Below, in pieces: positions 11,526 through 22,204 of a DNA stretch of 64,000 bases (the first letter of the stretch is position 1; each line of letters starts with the position of its first letter). Position numbers and translations under genes: made by a program. The notes beneath the pieces are model-generated. The model ran no database searches. It had not been told where the DNA came from and saw only the letters and a list, made by a program, of their open reading frames with translations. The DNA lies in assembly GCA_944470555.2 (NCBI GenBank), contig OX104134.1:70550678-70614677 (forward strand), in the 5' to 3' direction. The stretch comes from Heterobilharzia americana (Eukaryota > Platyhelminthes > Trematoda > Strigeidida > Schistosomatidae).

Positions 11526-13091
11526 AACAGTACATAGACAGGGTTTGACTGGTATACAGTCGAGAAGCGTCCATTTTGCTCTACAACTCGATGCTACGCC
11601 TGCGCTAGCGAGTCCACGAGAGCCAGCCACTGGGTCTTCGGATACTTGTAAGGTGAATTTTGAAGATTCACTAGTGTGACCACATTTGGGTCCTGTATAC
11701 GTGTCTCAGAGACAGTATACATCCATGGCTAGAGATTCCAAAGTTCTGGCAAGCGACGTTTGCTGTCCAATTTGGTATGGATTGGTACTTCTTTCAGTGT
11801 CTATTTATACGCACTGGAATAAATATTTCCAGTAGAGTAGATCTGTGTTGTAGTCAACCACTTCAATTGAGGAGTTGGAAATGCCGGAGTCTACATATTC
11901 GTATTGTTTATATAACATTACGTAGACTCGCGAACATCTCATGTCGAAAAGTTAGTCATTTCTGGTGAACGAAGCTATATACGCTATGTTATCTGCTACG
12001 AGGTGAAAGACTTTTCGACCTCAAGTATGAAGATGATGCTATTTTGTTATGTGAATACGTGCTAGCTACTGAAATCATACTTAAACAGCTTGCGATCAGT
12101 GCTTATAATTAGTCAGGTGTGTGCTTCACATCACGGATGTTCAAAGTGCTGATACAAGGTTGACATGAATCTGTACATGCACTGACCCTTAGCTGGGAAC
12201 CCGTAGAAGTTGTTGAAAAGTTTGTGTGACTGGATAATTGTATGAATGTTAATAGAAATTCGCTTAATGAAGATTCTAATCATATATCGAAAACCAGAGT
12301 GGCACAACAATCTGGATCACTTTCGGTGGCGTTGTGACGCGTTAGTTTATCTGTGAAAGACTGGGTACAGAACATGTCGATGTGAGCAGCCCTGCTCCTT
12401 GTCTGCGAAACCTGGGATATCAGATAATTCAGTGTTTTCTATCGCTAACGTCTGAGTAGGATTGATAGCATTTAGTGGAAGCATGTAAATGATTGTGAAA
12501 TGAAACGGGATTTTTGGTCGTGTGTAACCGTCATTCATTGAGTCAGGTCATCTTGAATTAAATCGACTTCGGTTTTTCATAAGACTTATCAAATAAAGGG
12601 CGACATTTTCAACATGTGAGCTTGAACTATTCTTTAGATGTGCGCGTTGCTCATAATTACACCTATCGGACTAATATTTAGTTTTTTAATGAATAGTAGG
12701 AATTCTTAGTATACCTATGTGATAGTTTTGTTTGACTACTGACATATCGCGTTAATTTTTTTCTCACTTTCCTAACAGTTTTTATTATCTACTCAAGAAA
12801 GATCACTTGCTGCCGGATCATTTGCCGTTGGAAAACATATAACCTTTTTAAGCAGTGGGAGAACAGAAGAAGATCAATTGGCTAATATGGTTGTGGCTGA
12901 ATTTCTTCGCCAAAACACACCATATATTAGTTTGATTGAAGGTGGCTATACTGTTTTGCATGAAGTGTTAGGTGCTTACGAAGTGGGAAGGAGTTTAATT
13001 GGTCACGAGCCTGCAGTGTGTTTAGGATGCATCAATAAAAAGAGCTTCCTTTCTCACCAGTTTCTTTGGATGCAAGAATGCAGCCATCACC
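11526..13091. repeat. Duplicated segment, right copy, ends at assembly gap
   Basis: Near-perfect copy of 7133-8699. Homology begins after a shared AACAGTACATAGAC and ends at the first N. One C is missing at about 13054 compared with the left copy, which shifts the frame of the copied TBC1D23 exon. Near-identity across retroelement, intron and exon plus the abrupt end at a gap suggests unresolved allelic or misjoined sequence; a recent true duplication is the alternative. Confidence 0.95.
12779..13091 (+). pseudogene. Partial second copy of TBC1D23 last exon
   Basis: The acceptor and first 275 bp of the TBC1D23 exon recur here without change. A single missing C at about 13054 then shifts the frame, so SSPVSLDARMQ becomes SHQFLWMQE, and the gap cuts the rest. 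It cannot encode the C-terminal domain. It is either an assembly duplicate of 8386-8699 or a truncated gene copy. Confidence 0.85.
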
Positions 13092-13401
13092 NNNNNNNNN
13101 NNNNNNNNNNNNNNNNNNNNNNNNNNNNNNNNNNNNNNNNNNNNNNNNNNNNNNNNNNNNNNNNNNNNNNNNNNNNNNNNNNNNNNNNNNNNNNNNNNNN
13201 NNNNNNNNNNNNNNNNNNNNNNNNNNNNNNNNNNNNNNNNNNNNNNNNNNNNNNNNNNNNNNNNNNNNNNNNNNNNNNNNNNNNNNNNNNNNNNNNNNNN
13301 NNNNNNNNNNNNNNNNNNNNNNNNNNNNNNNNNNNNNNNNNNNNNNNNNNNNNNNNNNNNNNNNNNNNNNNNNNNNNNNNNNNNNNNNNNNNNNNNNNNN
13401 N
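13092..13401. other. Assembly gap (310 N)
   Basis: Run of N. The left edge is the duplicated TBC1D23 segment and the right edge is inside the RNase H region of a Ty3/gypsy element. Frames drawn across it are meaningless. Confidence 1.
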
Positions 13402-13621
13402 AAAAAGGCTGGCGGTCATCACTAGTTGTCAGTCAATTGTTGCAAAAATGCCCCAATTGCTGAATCAGATGCATCAACAGCAATACTCAAGGAGCATTGG
13501 GGTCATGATGCATGAGCATGGTTGCGTTCGAAATGGCTTCCTTGATTTTAGAGAAAGCAAGTCTAGCTACGTTGTTCAGAGCCACGAACTTCGCAGTTCC
13601 TCGAAGTAGATCTGTTAGTGG

Positions 13622-14404
13622 TCACACCACAGAGGCACAGTTGGGGATAAACCTTCGGTAATAACTTACCAGGCCATTGAAAGTGCGGAGATGTTTCACA
13701 GTGGTCGGCTCTGGATAGTTTGTGATAGCCGCCACTTTATCTCTCAATGGGCGTATACCTTTGTTGTCAATGGTATGCCCAAGGAAGCTGAGTGATTCAA
13801 CTCCTATTTCACACCTCCGTAAGTTGACTGTGATGCCATGTTTTTTAAGTCTTTCAAGTGCGAGGTCCAAATGTTTAAGGTGAGTTTCCTTATCTGGACT
13901 CGCGATTAGACAGTCATCGATGTAGACGTGAACAAAATTCAAACCACGGAAGACATCATCCATAAAGCGTTGGAATGTTTGTGCTGCATTCCGAAGACCA
14001 AATGGCATGCGCAGGAATTCAAACAGGCGAAAAGTAGTAATGATGGCTGTTTTCGCGATATCTTCTGCTGCCATAGGTATCTGGTTGTACGCTTTGACCA
14101 AGTCGATTTTCGAGAAAATGTTCATTCCGCATAAGGTTGCAGTCAAATCGCAAACGTCAGGCATCGGGTAGGAGTCCGGAGTTGTTTTGGCGTTAAGCCT
14201 TCGGTAATCACCGGTTGGACGCCGGTCGTTGCTATCCTTTTTGGGAACCATGTGCAATGGCGATGCCCAATAACTGTTTGACGGTCTGATAATGCCCAGT
14301 TCGAGCATGTGGTCGAATTCGCTCTTCGCCGTTTTGAGCTTATCGGGGGCTAAACGGCGCGCTTTGGATGCCACAGATGGACCTGTGGTTGTCGCGTGAT
14401 GCAT
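13622..14404 (-). CDS. Reverse transcriptase region of Ty3 family 1 Pol
   Basis: A 260-codon minus frame carries all the main reverse transcriptase motifs: [25 protein letters not shown] (motif A), MPFGLRNAAQTFQRFMDDV (motif B) and VHVYIDDCLIAS with the catalytic YIDD box, then SFLGHTIDNKGIRP. The active-site residues look intact. A frame change at 13622 moves into RNase H sequence (VDASDSAIGAFLQQ at about 13480-13440), which runs to the gap. Confidence 0.9.
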   Translation of the reverse strand: MHHATTTGPSVASKARRLAPDKLKTAKSEFDHMLELGIIRPSNSYWASPLHMVPKKDSNDRRPTGDYRRLNAKTTPDSYPMPDVCDLTATLCGMNIFSKIDLVKAYNQIPMAAEDIAKTAIITTFRLFEFLRMPFGLRNAAQTFQRFMDDVFRGLNFVHVYIDDCLIASPDKETHLKHLDLALERLKKHGITVNLRRCEIGVESLSFLGHTIDNKGIRPLRDKVAAITNYPEPTTVKHLRTFNGLVSYYRRFIPNCASVV

Positions 14405-14900
14405 AACATTGCTGGTTATGCACGGGAGTGTGCTTCGGTTGCTGCAACTCTGGATATCTCTCCAAAACTGCTTGGTAGGACGCGTCGCCTGATTGCTTGG
14501 TTCTAACGATGGCTAAACTTGGACCTACATAGGTGGTGCCATCAATAGATAACTTCGTTTTGCTATCTATCAGTCGTCGACGGCGAGCATCTACGAGTAG
14601 ATCGTAATGGTTTAGCAGATCTATGTCAATGATGGGCATAGAAACGTCAGCAAGGAGGAAGATCCAGTGGATGGGCTTACGTAAACCTAAGTTGAGGTAG
14701 GCATACTGTCTCCCGAATGTCGCGATTGCCTTGCCGTTGGCTGCTTGAAGATTGAAGGATGGGTCATGATGACGCTCCTTTGTCGTTGCGGGAAGAACGC
14801 TAACTTCTGCGCCGGTGTCGACGAGGTAGCGGACTTTCGTTTTTATGTCGGTGACGTAGAGCAAACGGCTGTTTCCTCCGGCTGCGGTTGCCGTGAACAC
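14340..14900 (-). CDS. Protease region of Ty3 family 1 Pol
   Basis: A minus frame of 186 codons contains [15 protein letters not shown], the active-site DTGA box of retropepsin-type aspartic proteases, and later VSMPIIDIDLLNHYDLLVD, the second conserved strand region of gypsy proteases. The frame ends by overlapping the start of the reverse transcriptase frame (14404), which indicates a frameshift mutation between protease and polymerase in this copy. Confidence 0.85.
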   Translation of the reverse strand: MFTATAAGGNSRLLYVTDIKTKVRYLVDTGAEVSVLPATTKERHHDPSFNLQAANGKAIATFGRQYAYLNLGLRKPIHWIFLLADVSMPIIDIDLLNHYDLLVDARRRRLIDSKTKLSIDGTTYVGPSLAIVRTKQSGDASYQAVLERYPELQQPKHTPVHNQQCYASRDNHRSICGIQSAPFSPR

Positions 14901-15010
14901 GTGCCGGCGTGACCGTTTCCCGAGTTTGTGTCCTTCTCAAAACGGCATGGTTTACGACATTTTCTGGCTTTGTCTCCGTAAGTGTTATGAAACCAGCACC
15001 ATTCAGGGTT

Positions 15011-15721
15011 TTACACCCTGCTAGGTTTAGTTTTGGGGCTACCACGAGAGTTGCTGCGATGCGCCAAGGTGCGTTTCTGTGAAGTGCTAAGTGAGTTAGG
15101 ACTTTGAGATCGTAGCAACTGTTTAGCAGAGTTGCACAGCTTTGTCACCTCCGAATCCTGGCGCTCTGGTTTGTCGCAGATAGAATATACGTTGGAGACG
15201 GGTCTGCTAGAAATCTCCAGTATTTTATCTGCTGAGGCTGCCAGGTCATCGAGTGGGACTGACTGCAGTGTCACCAACACGGTTTGCACCGGTTGTGGTA
15301 GTTTCGAGAGAAATGGTTCTCGGAAGAGGCCATCGTCGAATGTTCGTGCACCCATAGCTTCTCGCATGCGTGCGAGAACTTCAGTAGCTGAGTGGCTGCC
15401 TAGCTCGAACTTACGAAGTAATTCGTCTAGACGCTGGCGATCTGTCCGATCGCTTTTCTCCAAGAGTGCGGCCTTAAGAAGTGCATAAGGATCACTCACT
15501 TCAGGATCAAACATGTGTGCTGTAACATACCTGTTTAATTCCGGCGGTAGTGAACGTATGACAGCAAGAAATCGAGAATGAGGATCTGAGACTCCCTGTT
15601 CTCGAAAATCGGCCTCGGCATACAGAAACCATGTTTCTGCATTGTCTGGCCAATATGGCACGAGTTGGATCGTGTTCGCAGTCGGCTTAACACGAATAAG
15701 CTTGGGAGTGTGGTCGGACAT
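15011..15721 (-). CDS. Gag-like protein of Ty3 family 1
   Basis: A 236-codon minus frame starts MSDHTPKLIRVKPTANTIQL. Segments such as WFLYAEADFREQGVSDPHSR and KALLEKSDRTDRQRLDELL are typical of the capsid-like Gag of schistosome and other invertebrate gypsy elements. The zinc-binding end (WCWFHNTYGDKARKC then PC, about 15000-14930) follows in another frame, so a frameshift separates it. Gag would assemble the particle in which the element RNA is copied. It is a retrotransposon protein, not a host gene. Confidence 0.8.
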   Translation of the reverse strand: MSDHTPKLIRVKPTANTIQLVPYWPDNAETWFLYAEADFREQGVSDPHSRFLAVIRSLPPELNRYVTAHMFDPEVSDPYALLKAALLEKSDRTDRQRLDELLRKFELGSHSATEVLARMREAMGARTFDDGLFREPFLSKLPQPVQTVLVTLQSVPLDDLAASADKILEISSRPVSNVYSICDKPERQDSEVTKLCNSAKQLLRSQSPNSLSTSQKRTLAHRSNSRGSPKTKPSRV

Positions 15722-15851
15722 GAGAAAGTGTAGTAAATGGATATATAAATGTTATCGAAATGAAAACAATATACAAATATAAAATGGAACAGGCTCACCA
15801 ATTCAATATTTGTCATTGGTCGGGATATGTGATCACGTCGGGCTCACCAAT

Positions 15852-16194
15852 TTAGGATTTGTCCTGGTGTGAACTTGACAAATGCAAAGACCAATCACTA
15901 ATTATTCGGACTTGTTATATACCCACGAATACGAGACCAAGGAAGAACACGATAGCGTAGTCGGATGGAATAGTATATTTGGATAGTTGTGCCAACATAC
16001 CGATGCGTTCCAACTAACTGGCTAGAGAGTCGGATACGAGCAGTGCAACGTAACACGACAGCGTGCCAAATGGTGAGGATGCTTGACCGGGTGCCTTCAG
16101 CTTGGCGAGTCCAGCTAAATTATCGAGGTCAGCATCAATGTTGAAAGTCGTCAAACCCTATGCTATTGATTTTGGGGAAGTATGTGACGCTACA
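15852..16194 (-). repeat. 5' LTR of Ty3 family 1 element
   Basis: The 343-bp block matches the solo LTR at 22337-22680 over its whole length with scattered substitutions. On the minus strand it starts TGTAGCGTCACA and ends AAATCCTAA. The flank outside the LTR is ATGAT (16195-16199); the matching duplication on the other side is lost with the 3' end. Confidence 0.9.
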
Positions 16195-16646
16195 ATGATA
16201 TGAACTAGGGAATTCGTCAACCATTAAGGTGAGCAGCGGAATTAAACTAAAACGGGAAATCTCATGGCACTTGAGTTAACGTGATAATACCTAAATGTTT
16301 TTGCAAATGTAGTCAGGTAGTCAAATGAACATAATTATAGGCGAAATTCATGAGGCACAACAATATAAAGCAATGCCACGTCTCGTGGAGTAGGTTCTCC
16401 GGGTATGTGGTCGTTTTATGCCAAGCACGATAGCAGAATTAGGAGAGGGTAAAGTCGCTCTCAGACTACAGACAACTTTACCTCACTGATCTACTGAGAT
16501 AAATTAAGTGAAAGAAAATCTGAATTGTAAAGTTCATAAGGCTAAAGTTTAGGTAAGGTAAGACTGTTCTGTCAGTCCAGGAACTGCCGTTACGAAATAA
16601 GCCTATCGAAATGTGCCATCAGACGGTTCCAGCTTGGTTTTGGCTC
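16195..16646. other. Spacer between the two Ty3 elements
   Basis: About 450 bp between the LTR of the minus-strand element and the target-site duplication of the plus-strand element. I see no gene or repeat in it. Confidence 0.5.
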
Positions 16647-16650
16647 AGCT

Positions 16651-16895
16651 TGTAGTATTTTATTTCACTGTATTGTGTTGATATATGTAACAACTCACTG
16701 AACATTTTTAGTTGTACTGAGAAAGATTTTCCGCTCGCTCGTTGAGTAATACAACATCCTGTTATATACTTCGCGTTAATTCCTGATGTTTACGCTGTCT
16801 GACGCCGGTGGATCAGCAGTGTCGGGAATTATAAGTAGGCGGTAGTGTATCTGGACACGTGCATAAAATTTGGAGTCAGATTTAAGAGCCCAACA
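16651..16895 (+). repeat. 5' LTR of Ty3 family 2
   Basis: A 245-bp repeat beginning TGTAGTATTTTATTTCACTG. It matches the 3' LTR closely except for a 16-17 bp segment at about 16861-16877 that the 3' LTR lacks and a few substitutions. The end at ACA is set by the TG...CA rule and the AGCT duplication. Confidence 0.88.
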
Positions 16896-17075
16896 AACTG
16901 GTGAGCCCGACGAAATAAGACCCTCTTGAATACTGCAACCAGCCACTAGTAACTGTATTCGGATATACATATTTACTGAGAATTTCTCTGGCTGCTTTGT
17001 GGTAGGCACTGACATACTTTTTTTCGTGTTTTTCCTGCTCTTGTTCGTAAATATTTTTTTGCTGTACCAGTACTG

Positions 17076-17837
17076 ATGTCCTTAAACTGTCATTATCAAG
17101 ACTTTTCGAATTTAGGGTCCGTGGGTGCCATTAATCTTCCTATGCCTTGTTTTGAGTGTAATGACCCGCAACTGCGGTTTTTCCGTCTAGAACATTTCTT
17201 CATGGCCAATCATTTAACTTCAAAAAACACAAAGTTCGGATCCACAAGCTCCGTTTTGCCGGAAGTGGCTGGACAAGTAAGGGAGACACTATTTAAGCCC
17301 CACCCAGACACACCCTATGATGTTTTGAAGCAGGAGGTGCTGAAAGCTACTTCGTTATCTGACCAGAAGGCTGTCGATCAACTACTAAGTAGCTTATGCC
17401 TCTGTGACAGAACACCTTCACAACTTAAGCGACATATGCAAAGTCTGCTGAAAGATAGGAACGTACACAACCGTTTATTCTACCAGCTCTGGCTGCGGAC
17501 ACTTCTTTCATGCAATCAGCAGATATTAGCTGTCGGAGATGCGGACGTTGACATTGACAGGTTGGCTGACATTGCTGACAGTATGTACGACCGAGTGGCC
17601 GCTTTAGAGAGGAAGATAGACATACTTACAGGACAACTGACGGCTTTGCAGTTAAAACGGTCACCGAAGTTCTGTAGAAGCAGATCCCGTAGTCGTGATA
17701 GGACCACGAGTAGAATTGCGTCTAAAAGTAGCACGTGCTGGTATCACAAGAAGTTTGGCAGTAAAGCACGTCGTTGTTTGTTACCATGCGATTTTAAAAC
17801 CTTTTCATCGGGAAACGGAAAGGCCGGCGATCAGTGA
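17076..17837 (+). CDS. Gag-like protein of Ty3 family 2
   Basis: A 253-codon frame. The middle ([20 protein letters not shown], then RHMQSLL) is Gag capsid-like and comparable in layout with the Gag at 15011-15721. A basic stretch rich in Arg-Ser is followed by the zinc-binding motif [14 protein letters not shown] with a further PC, the C-W-x-H...C...C variant seen in schistosome gypsy elements. The stop at 17835 overlaps the start of the Pol frame, which is in the -1 register relative to Gag. That fits Gag-Pol expression by frameshifting, but I found no canonical slippery heptamer in the right register. Confidence 0.82.
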   Translation: MSLNCHYQDFSNLGSVGAINLPMPCFECNDPQLRFFRLEHFFMANHLTSKNTKFGSTSSVLPEVAGQVRETLFKPHPDTPYDVLKQEVLKATSLSDQKAVDQLLSSLCLCDRTPSQLKRHMQSLLKDRNVHNRLFYQLWLRTLLSCNQQILAVGDADVDIDRLADIADSMYDRVAALERKIDILTGQLTALQLKRSPKFCRSRSRSRDRTTSRIASKSSTCWYHKKFGSKARRCLLPCDFKTFSSGNGKAGDQ

Positions 17838-18748
17838 CGACTGCTGTCGCCGGCGTACAACAACACAGTCGTTTGTTTCGAGTGACGGATAGGAAGACTG
17901 GAGCTCAGTTTCTGGTTGACACTGGAGCGGAAGTGAGCGTGATCCCACCCACACCTTCCGAAAAACGCCATCCCAACCCAACTTTGGTACTACAAGCGGC
18001 AAATAGATCTGCTATTACTACATATGGGACCAGAATTTTGATCCTAGACATTGGCTTTCATACACCATTCCAGTGGGAATTCGTCATAGCTGACATATCG
18101 TCGCCTATCATTGGCATGGATTTCCTTCAACACTACGAACTATTGGTCGACTCTAGTCGCCATAGACTAGTCAGCCGTAATGGTGAATTTTCTATCACCG
18201 GTATCGCTACGGAGACAAAAACAATAAACTTAGTCGTAGCTCCAATAAACAACACTTCCGAGTACGATATCCTTCTGCGAGAATTTCCCGAGCTCACTCA
18301 AACGGATTACACGAAGTCCTCTCCAAAACATACGGTGACGCACCATATTCTTACAAAAGGTCCTCCAGTCTCATCAAAACCTCGACGCTTAGACCCTAAA
18401 AAGCTGCAGATAGCAAAACAGGAATTTGATAAACTTCTAAAGTTGGGAGTTATACGCCCTTCCAAGAGCCCATGGTCATCACCCCTGCATATGGTACCTA
18501 AAAAAGCATCAGGGGAAATACGGCCTTGCGGTGATTATCGAGCGTTGAATAAGCGTACGGTCCCTGATAAGTATCCAATTCCTCACATACATGATTTTAT
18601 GAACTCTATGACAAAAGTAAATATTTTTTCCAAGATTGACCTCGTGCGAGCTTACTATCACATTCCTGTGGAACCCAATGATGTTCCTAAGACGGCCATC
18701 ACTACCCCTTCGGACTATTCGAATTTATTCGTATGCCGTTTGGTTTGA
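17834..18748 (+). CDS. Protease and N-terminal reverse transcriptase of Ty3 family 2
   Basis: The frame opens at the Gag stop. It contains the aspartic protease box [15 protein letters not shown] and the later [17 protein letters not shown] strand, then the reverse transcriptase fingers ([12 protein letters not shown]) and motif A ([16 protein letters not shown]). It breaks at about 18720-18745, just before motif B, through a frameshift. The remaining polymerase is in the next frame. Confidence 0.88.
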   Translation: MTTAVAGVQQHSRLFRVTDRKTGAQFLVDTGAEVSVIPPTPSEKRHPNPTLVLQAANRSAITTYGTRILILDIGFHTPFQWEFVIADISSPIIGMDFLQHYELLVDSSRHRLVSRNGEFSITGIATETKTINLVVAPINNTSEYDILLREFPELTQTDYTKSSPKHTVTHHILTKGPPVSSKPRRLDPKKLQIAKQEFDKLLKLGVIRPSKSPWSSPLHMVPKKASGEIRPCGDYRALNKRTVPDKYPIPHIHDFMNSMTKVNIFSKIDLVRAYYHIPVEPNDVPKTAITTPSDYSNLFVCRLV

Positions 18749-19233
18749 CAAATGCTGCTCAGGTACTCCATGGCTTACCTTTCGTCAGTGCATACATAGA
18801 TGACTTAATAGTAGCTAGCGCATCTGAAACAGAGCACCTGCAACATCTGAGGACGCTTTTCGAACGACTGCGTGAATATGGCATTACAATCAATCCGCAG
18901 AAATGCGAATTTGGCAAGGAATCCCTACAGTTTTTGGGTCACATTGTTAATGCCAACGGTGTTAAACCGGTTCCGCAAGAAGTAGATGCAATTCGAGAAT
19001 ATCCTGTTCCAGACTCGTTTCGAAAGCTGCGAAGATTTCTGGGGTTAATAAACTTCTATCGACGTTTCATACCTAAATGTGCTGAAGTAGCCCAACCGCT
19101 GACAGATTTATTGCAAGGACGAGCCAAAGTGTTTCACATGACCCAAGCGGCCCATGATGCTTTTGACAAACTGAAGCTGGCTCTAAGTTCTGAAACTCTT
19201 CTCTCTCGTCGTGATTCAGAAGCACCACTATAA
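18733..19233 (+). pseudogene. Reverse transcriptase palm and thumb of Ty3 family 2 (shifted frame)
   Basis: Continues the polymerase after the frameshift: [10 protein letters not shown], then the catalytic YIDDLIVAS, FLGHIVNANGVKPV and FLGLINFYRRFIPK. Compared with the family 1 copy about nine residues that follow NAAQ (TFQRFMDDV in family 1) are missing here, so an in-frame deletion has removed part of motif B. The YIDD active site itself is kept. Confidence 0.85.
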
Positions 19234-19235
19234 TC

Positions 19236-19658
19236 ATGACAGACGCTTCAAATGTTGCGGTAGGCGCAGTACTACAACAGTTTGTTCACGGTCAGTGGGA
19301 ACCATTATCTTTCTTCTCGAAACGACTTAATGCTTCTCAATCGCGATACAGTACATTCGGCAGAGAGCTACTGGCGATTTACTTGGCTATCAAGCACTTC
19401 AGATATATGCTCGAAGGGTACTCATTTATAGTATTCACCGACCATAAGCCACTCACAAAAGCAATTGATGCAAAGCATGACAACTACTCGCCCCGAGAAA
19501 TTCGACATTTAGAATTTATTTCACAATTCACTTCAGATATAAGGTATATCAAAGGCAGCAAAAATGAGGCAGCTGATGCTTTGTCTCGTATGTACGTAAA
19601 CGTCTTAGAACGTGACCGTATTGACCTAGCAGAAATGGCAAAGTTGCAGGACGGATGA
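19236..19658 (+). pseudogene. RNase H region of Ty3 family 2
   Basis: The frame begins in the RNase H domain (MTDASNVAVGAVLQQ, first catalytic Asp) and includes SFFSKRLNASQSRYSTFGRE with the catalytic Glu region, FTDHKPLTKAI, and ADALSRMYV at the end. A stop at 19233-19235 and a frame change separate it from the polymerase. Confidence 0.85.
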
Positions 19659-19662
19659 GGAC

Positions 19663-21008
19663 TTGAAACATTTGAAAAACAATGTGAACACCTCATTACG
19701 TCTTGAAGAAGTGACACTTGATGACTCTGTATCCATCACCTGTGATGTATCCAAGGGTAAACCGCGCCCGTTTGTGCCGTTATCAATGAGACGATTAGTC
19801 TTCTCTAAGATGCATGGCATTTCACATCCTGGTATTCGAGCTACGGTGAAGTTAATTACTGACCGATACGTCTGGCCAAAGATGAATCGAGATCTTCGAC
19901 AGTGGTCCAGAGCTTGTTTAGCGTGCCAGCGATCGAAAGTGCAAAGACATATTCTTTCACCTACGGGAAGATTTTCCCACCGGATGGCAGATTTGACCAT
20001 ATACACGTTGACATCGTTGGACCACTACCTCCGTCAAATGGTTTTAGCTACATTTTAACATGTGTAGACCGATTCACGAGATGGCCAGTGGCAATACCTC
20101 TGCAGGATATATCTGCCGAAACAGTAGCGAGAAATATCATCCAACACTGGATTTCTAACTTTGGTGTCCCAAGTGTCATCACCACAGATAGAGGTGCGCA
20201 GTTCGAGAGTAGTCTATTTCAACAGTTAACTGAACTTCTCGGGATCAAGCGCATAAGAACCACTGCGTACCATCCTGCATCCAATGGTATTGTCGAAAGG
20301 TTCCATCGACAACTAAAAGCAGCACTGATGGCAGTAAAGACTGATGACAAGTGGAGTGACAAATTACCACTAGTACTCCTTGGTATACGTTCGAGTGTCA
20401 AGCAGGACATTGGCTGCTGTACTGCTGAGTTAGTTTATGGAACTACTTTAAGATTGCCAGGAGAGTATTTTAACCCGGCAACAGACGTTCCACCGGACTT
20501 GACTAACTATGTACAACAACTACGGCGACACATGAGCACACTTCGACCTCAGTCCCCACGATACCGAGACAACCAAGTTTACGTACCTCAGTGCATCTCA
20601 AACTGCACTCACGTTTTCGTCCGACACGACGGCGTACGAAAACCCTTACAGCCCCCGTATGAAGGACCTTTCAAGGTAATTAGTAAATCAGACAAAGTTG
20701 TCACGGTCGAACGCTCGGGTAGACGAGAAACGGTCAGCATTGATAGAATCAAACCAGCGTTTATGGAACCAGATGTCACGGATACCAAGTCTGAACCCGC
20801 AGTGAAGCAACCGGAAACACCGAAAACCACCGTCAAAACAGAAACAACGGCATCGGAATCACCCAATATAGCGACGGTAGCAGAACCACGAGATCCGGAA
20901 GAAGAGTCCGTTGGCCACGACGTTACTTTCAGACAATTTACATTTCATAAAACCAATTCCCTAGTAACATTATTATCGTTTTTGCTCATTACCTTGTTGA
21001 AAACATGA
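19663..21008 (+). pseudogene. Integrase of Ty3 family 2, frameshifted
   Basis: The first part (19663 to about 19960) holds the zinc-binding H-H-C-C domain (HGISHPGIRATVKLI ... ACLACQRSK). A frame change then moves into the 19902-21008 frame with the catalytic core: HVDIVGPLPPSNGF (first Asp), VITTDRGAQFES (second Asp) and NGIVERFHRQLKAAL (Glu), so the D,D-E triad is present. A C-terminal region with an SH3-like GPF...DRIKPAF segment follows, then an acidic and Thr-rich tail. Confidence 0.88.
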
Positions 21009-21357
21009 CCACACGATTTTGTCAGACTTTTCCGCATACACAAAACAAAAATTTTTTCCGGGCACCACGGACTTCCGAATCTCTTATTTCTTAACAATGT
21101 TCCAGGTAATACGATTTTGGTTGTTAATTTTTTTATCTCCGGATATATTATTACTTTGGTAAAGTTATTTTAGTGTTTCGAATGTCATACACTTCATTTT
21201 TATGTAAACACTTCCAATCAGTTTTCATCCTGATAATAGATATCCTTAACATTCCTTCTATGTTTTTAATATCTTCAAAATGAATTTACCTTTCTCATAA
21301 TATTTTATATCGAACACAGATATTCCCTCTTATATCTGTATTCTGGGGAGGGACTTA

Positions 21358-21586
21358 TGTAGCATTTTATTTCACTGTATTGTGTTGATATATGTAACAA
21401 CTCACTGAACATTTTTAGTTGTACTGAGAAAGATTTTCCGCTCGCTCGTTGAGTAATACAACATCCTGTTATATACTTCGCGTTAATTCCTGATGTTTAC
21501 GCTGTCTGACGCCGGTAGATCAGCAGTGTCGGGAATTATAAGTAGGCGGTAGTGTATCTGGACACGTCAGATTTCAGAGCTCGACA
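21358..21586 (+). repeat. 3' LTR of Ty3 family 2
   Basis: A 229-bp repeat beginning TGTAGCATTTTATTTCACTG. It is shorter than the 5' LTR because of one internal deletion after GGACACGT. AGCT follows directly at 21587-21590. Confidence 0.88.
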
Positions 21587-21590
21587 AGCT

Positions 21591-22204
21591 TTCGTCGCTA
21601 GTAGCGTGTCCTGTTTGTAGCATCCTTTCATGTGAAATAGGGTCTGGCTCTTTAGCAGAGTTTTTACCGCAGAAATATGGATATGAATATTCGCATACAT
21701 GGCCTTTGAACATATCTAGAGCACCAATAACACAAGCTAGCTTTTCTGAGTGAAAAAAGAGGCAGCCGAACAGCATATCCACATGCATACCCATAACCCG
21801 TATACATTGTTGCCATATTTGCTTCAGGACCACTTCCATTCCGCTTATCTATGGTGAAACTGTGCTCCTCTTGATTTTAAGCCTAGGGTGATCTTTGTAA
21901 GGCTGTTGAGGATATAGTTGTGGGAAGACTTCATAGCCTGCCAGTAACCATATAGTTTACATGAACACCCAAACTACAGACACCATGGCAAGTAGTTTTA
22001 CCACTTGAGCTAAGGGCAAAACAGAGAATAAAACTGCCGTTTCTACATACGCAGTATAAAATATCAAAGAAGCAGGCCCCGCGAACGAGAAACGAGGACT
22101 CGTTATTTGTCGTTTTCTTCAGCTAGCACGGTTAATATCGATGTTGGCACCAAAGACACAGAATGCTTTTTGACGGATTCCAAGGAGAGCACTCTATGTT
22201 TTAA
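21591..22204. other. Unassigned sequence right of the Ty3 element
   Basis: About 600 bp with no convincing coding sequence. A 90-codon minus frame (21839-21567) overlaps the LTR end and shows no recognisable domain. Confidence 0.4.

Larger units (their letters stand above)
13402..16194 (-). mobile_element. Ty3/gypsy LTR retrotransposon, family 1, 3'-truncated by the gap
   Basis: A minus-strand element with a 5' LTR (15852-16194), a likely primer binding site (TTGGTGAGCCCGACGTGATC, minus strand just below 15852), Gag, protease, reverse transcriptase and the start of RNase H. Integrase and the 3' LTR are missing at the gap. The coding order protease, reverse transcriptase, RNase H is that of Ty3/gypsy elements. 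A solo LTR of the same family lies at 22337-22680. Schistosome Gulliver or Saci-type elements are the likely relatives; the exact family is not determined. Confidence 0.88.
16651..21586 (+). mobile_element. Full-length Ty3/gypsy LTR retrotransposon, family 2
   Basis: The element runs TG...CA with a 5' LTR at 16651-16895 and a 3' LTR at 21358-21586, flanked by the direct repeat AGCT (16647-16650 and 21587-21590). A probable primer binding site (TGGTGAGCCCGACG) begins 4 bp after the 5' LTR, and a polypurine tract (GGGGAGGGA, 21345-21353) precedes the 3' LTR. Inside are Gag, protease, reverse transcriptase, RNase H and integrase in Ty3/gypsy order. Pol is split over at least four frames, so this copy is inactive. 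Confidence 0.92.

Noticed and set aside
13066..13609. Frames crossing the N gaps at 13.1 and 38.2 kb
   Set aside because: Most of their length is N, so they carry no evidence of coding.
17780..17840. A programmed -1 frameshift site between Gag and Pol
   Set aside because: The registers differ by -1, but the only T/A-rich run (TTTTAAAAC) is not in the X-XXY-YYZ register and no pseudoknot was evident. The mechanism is left open.
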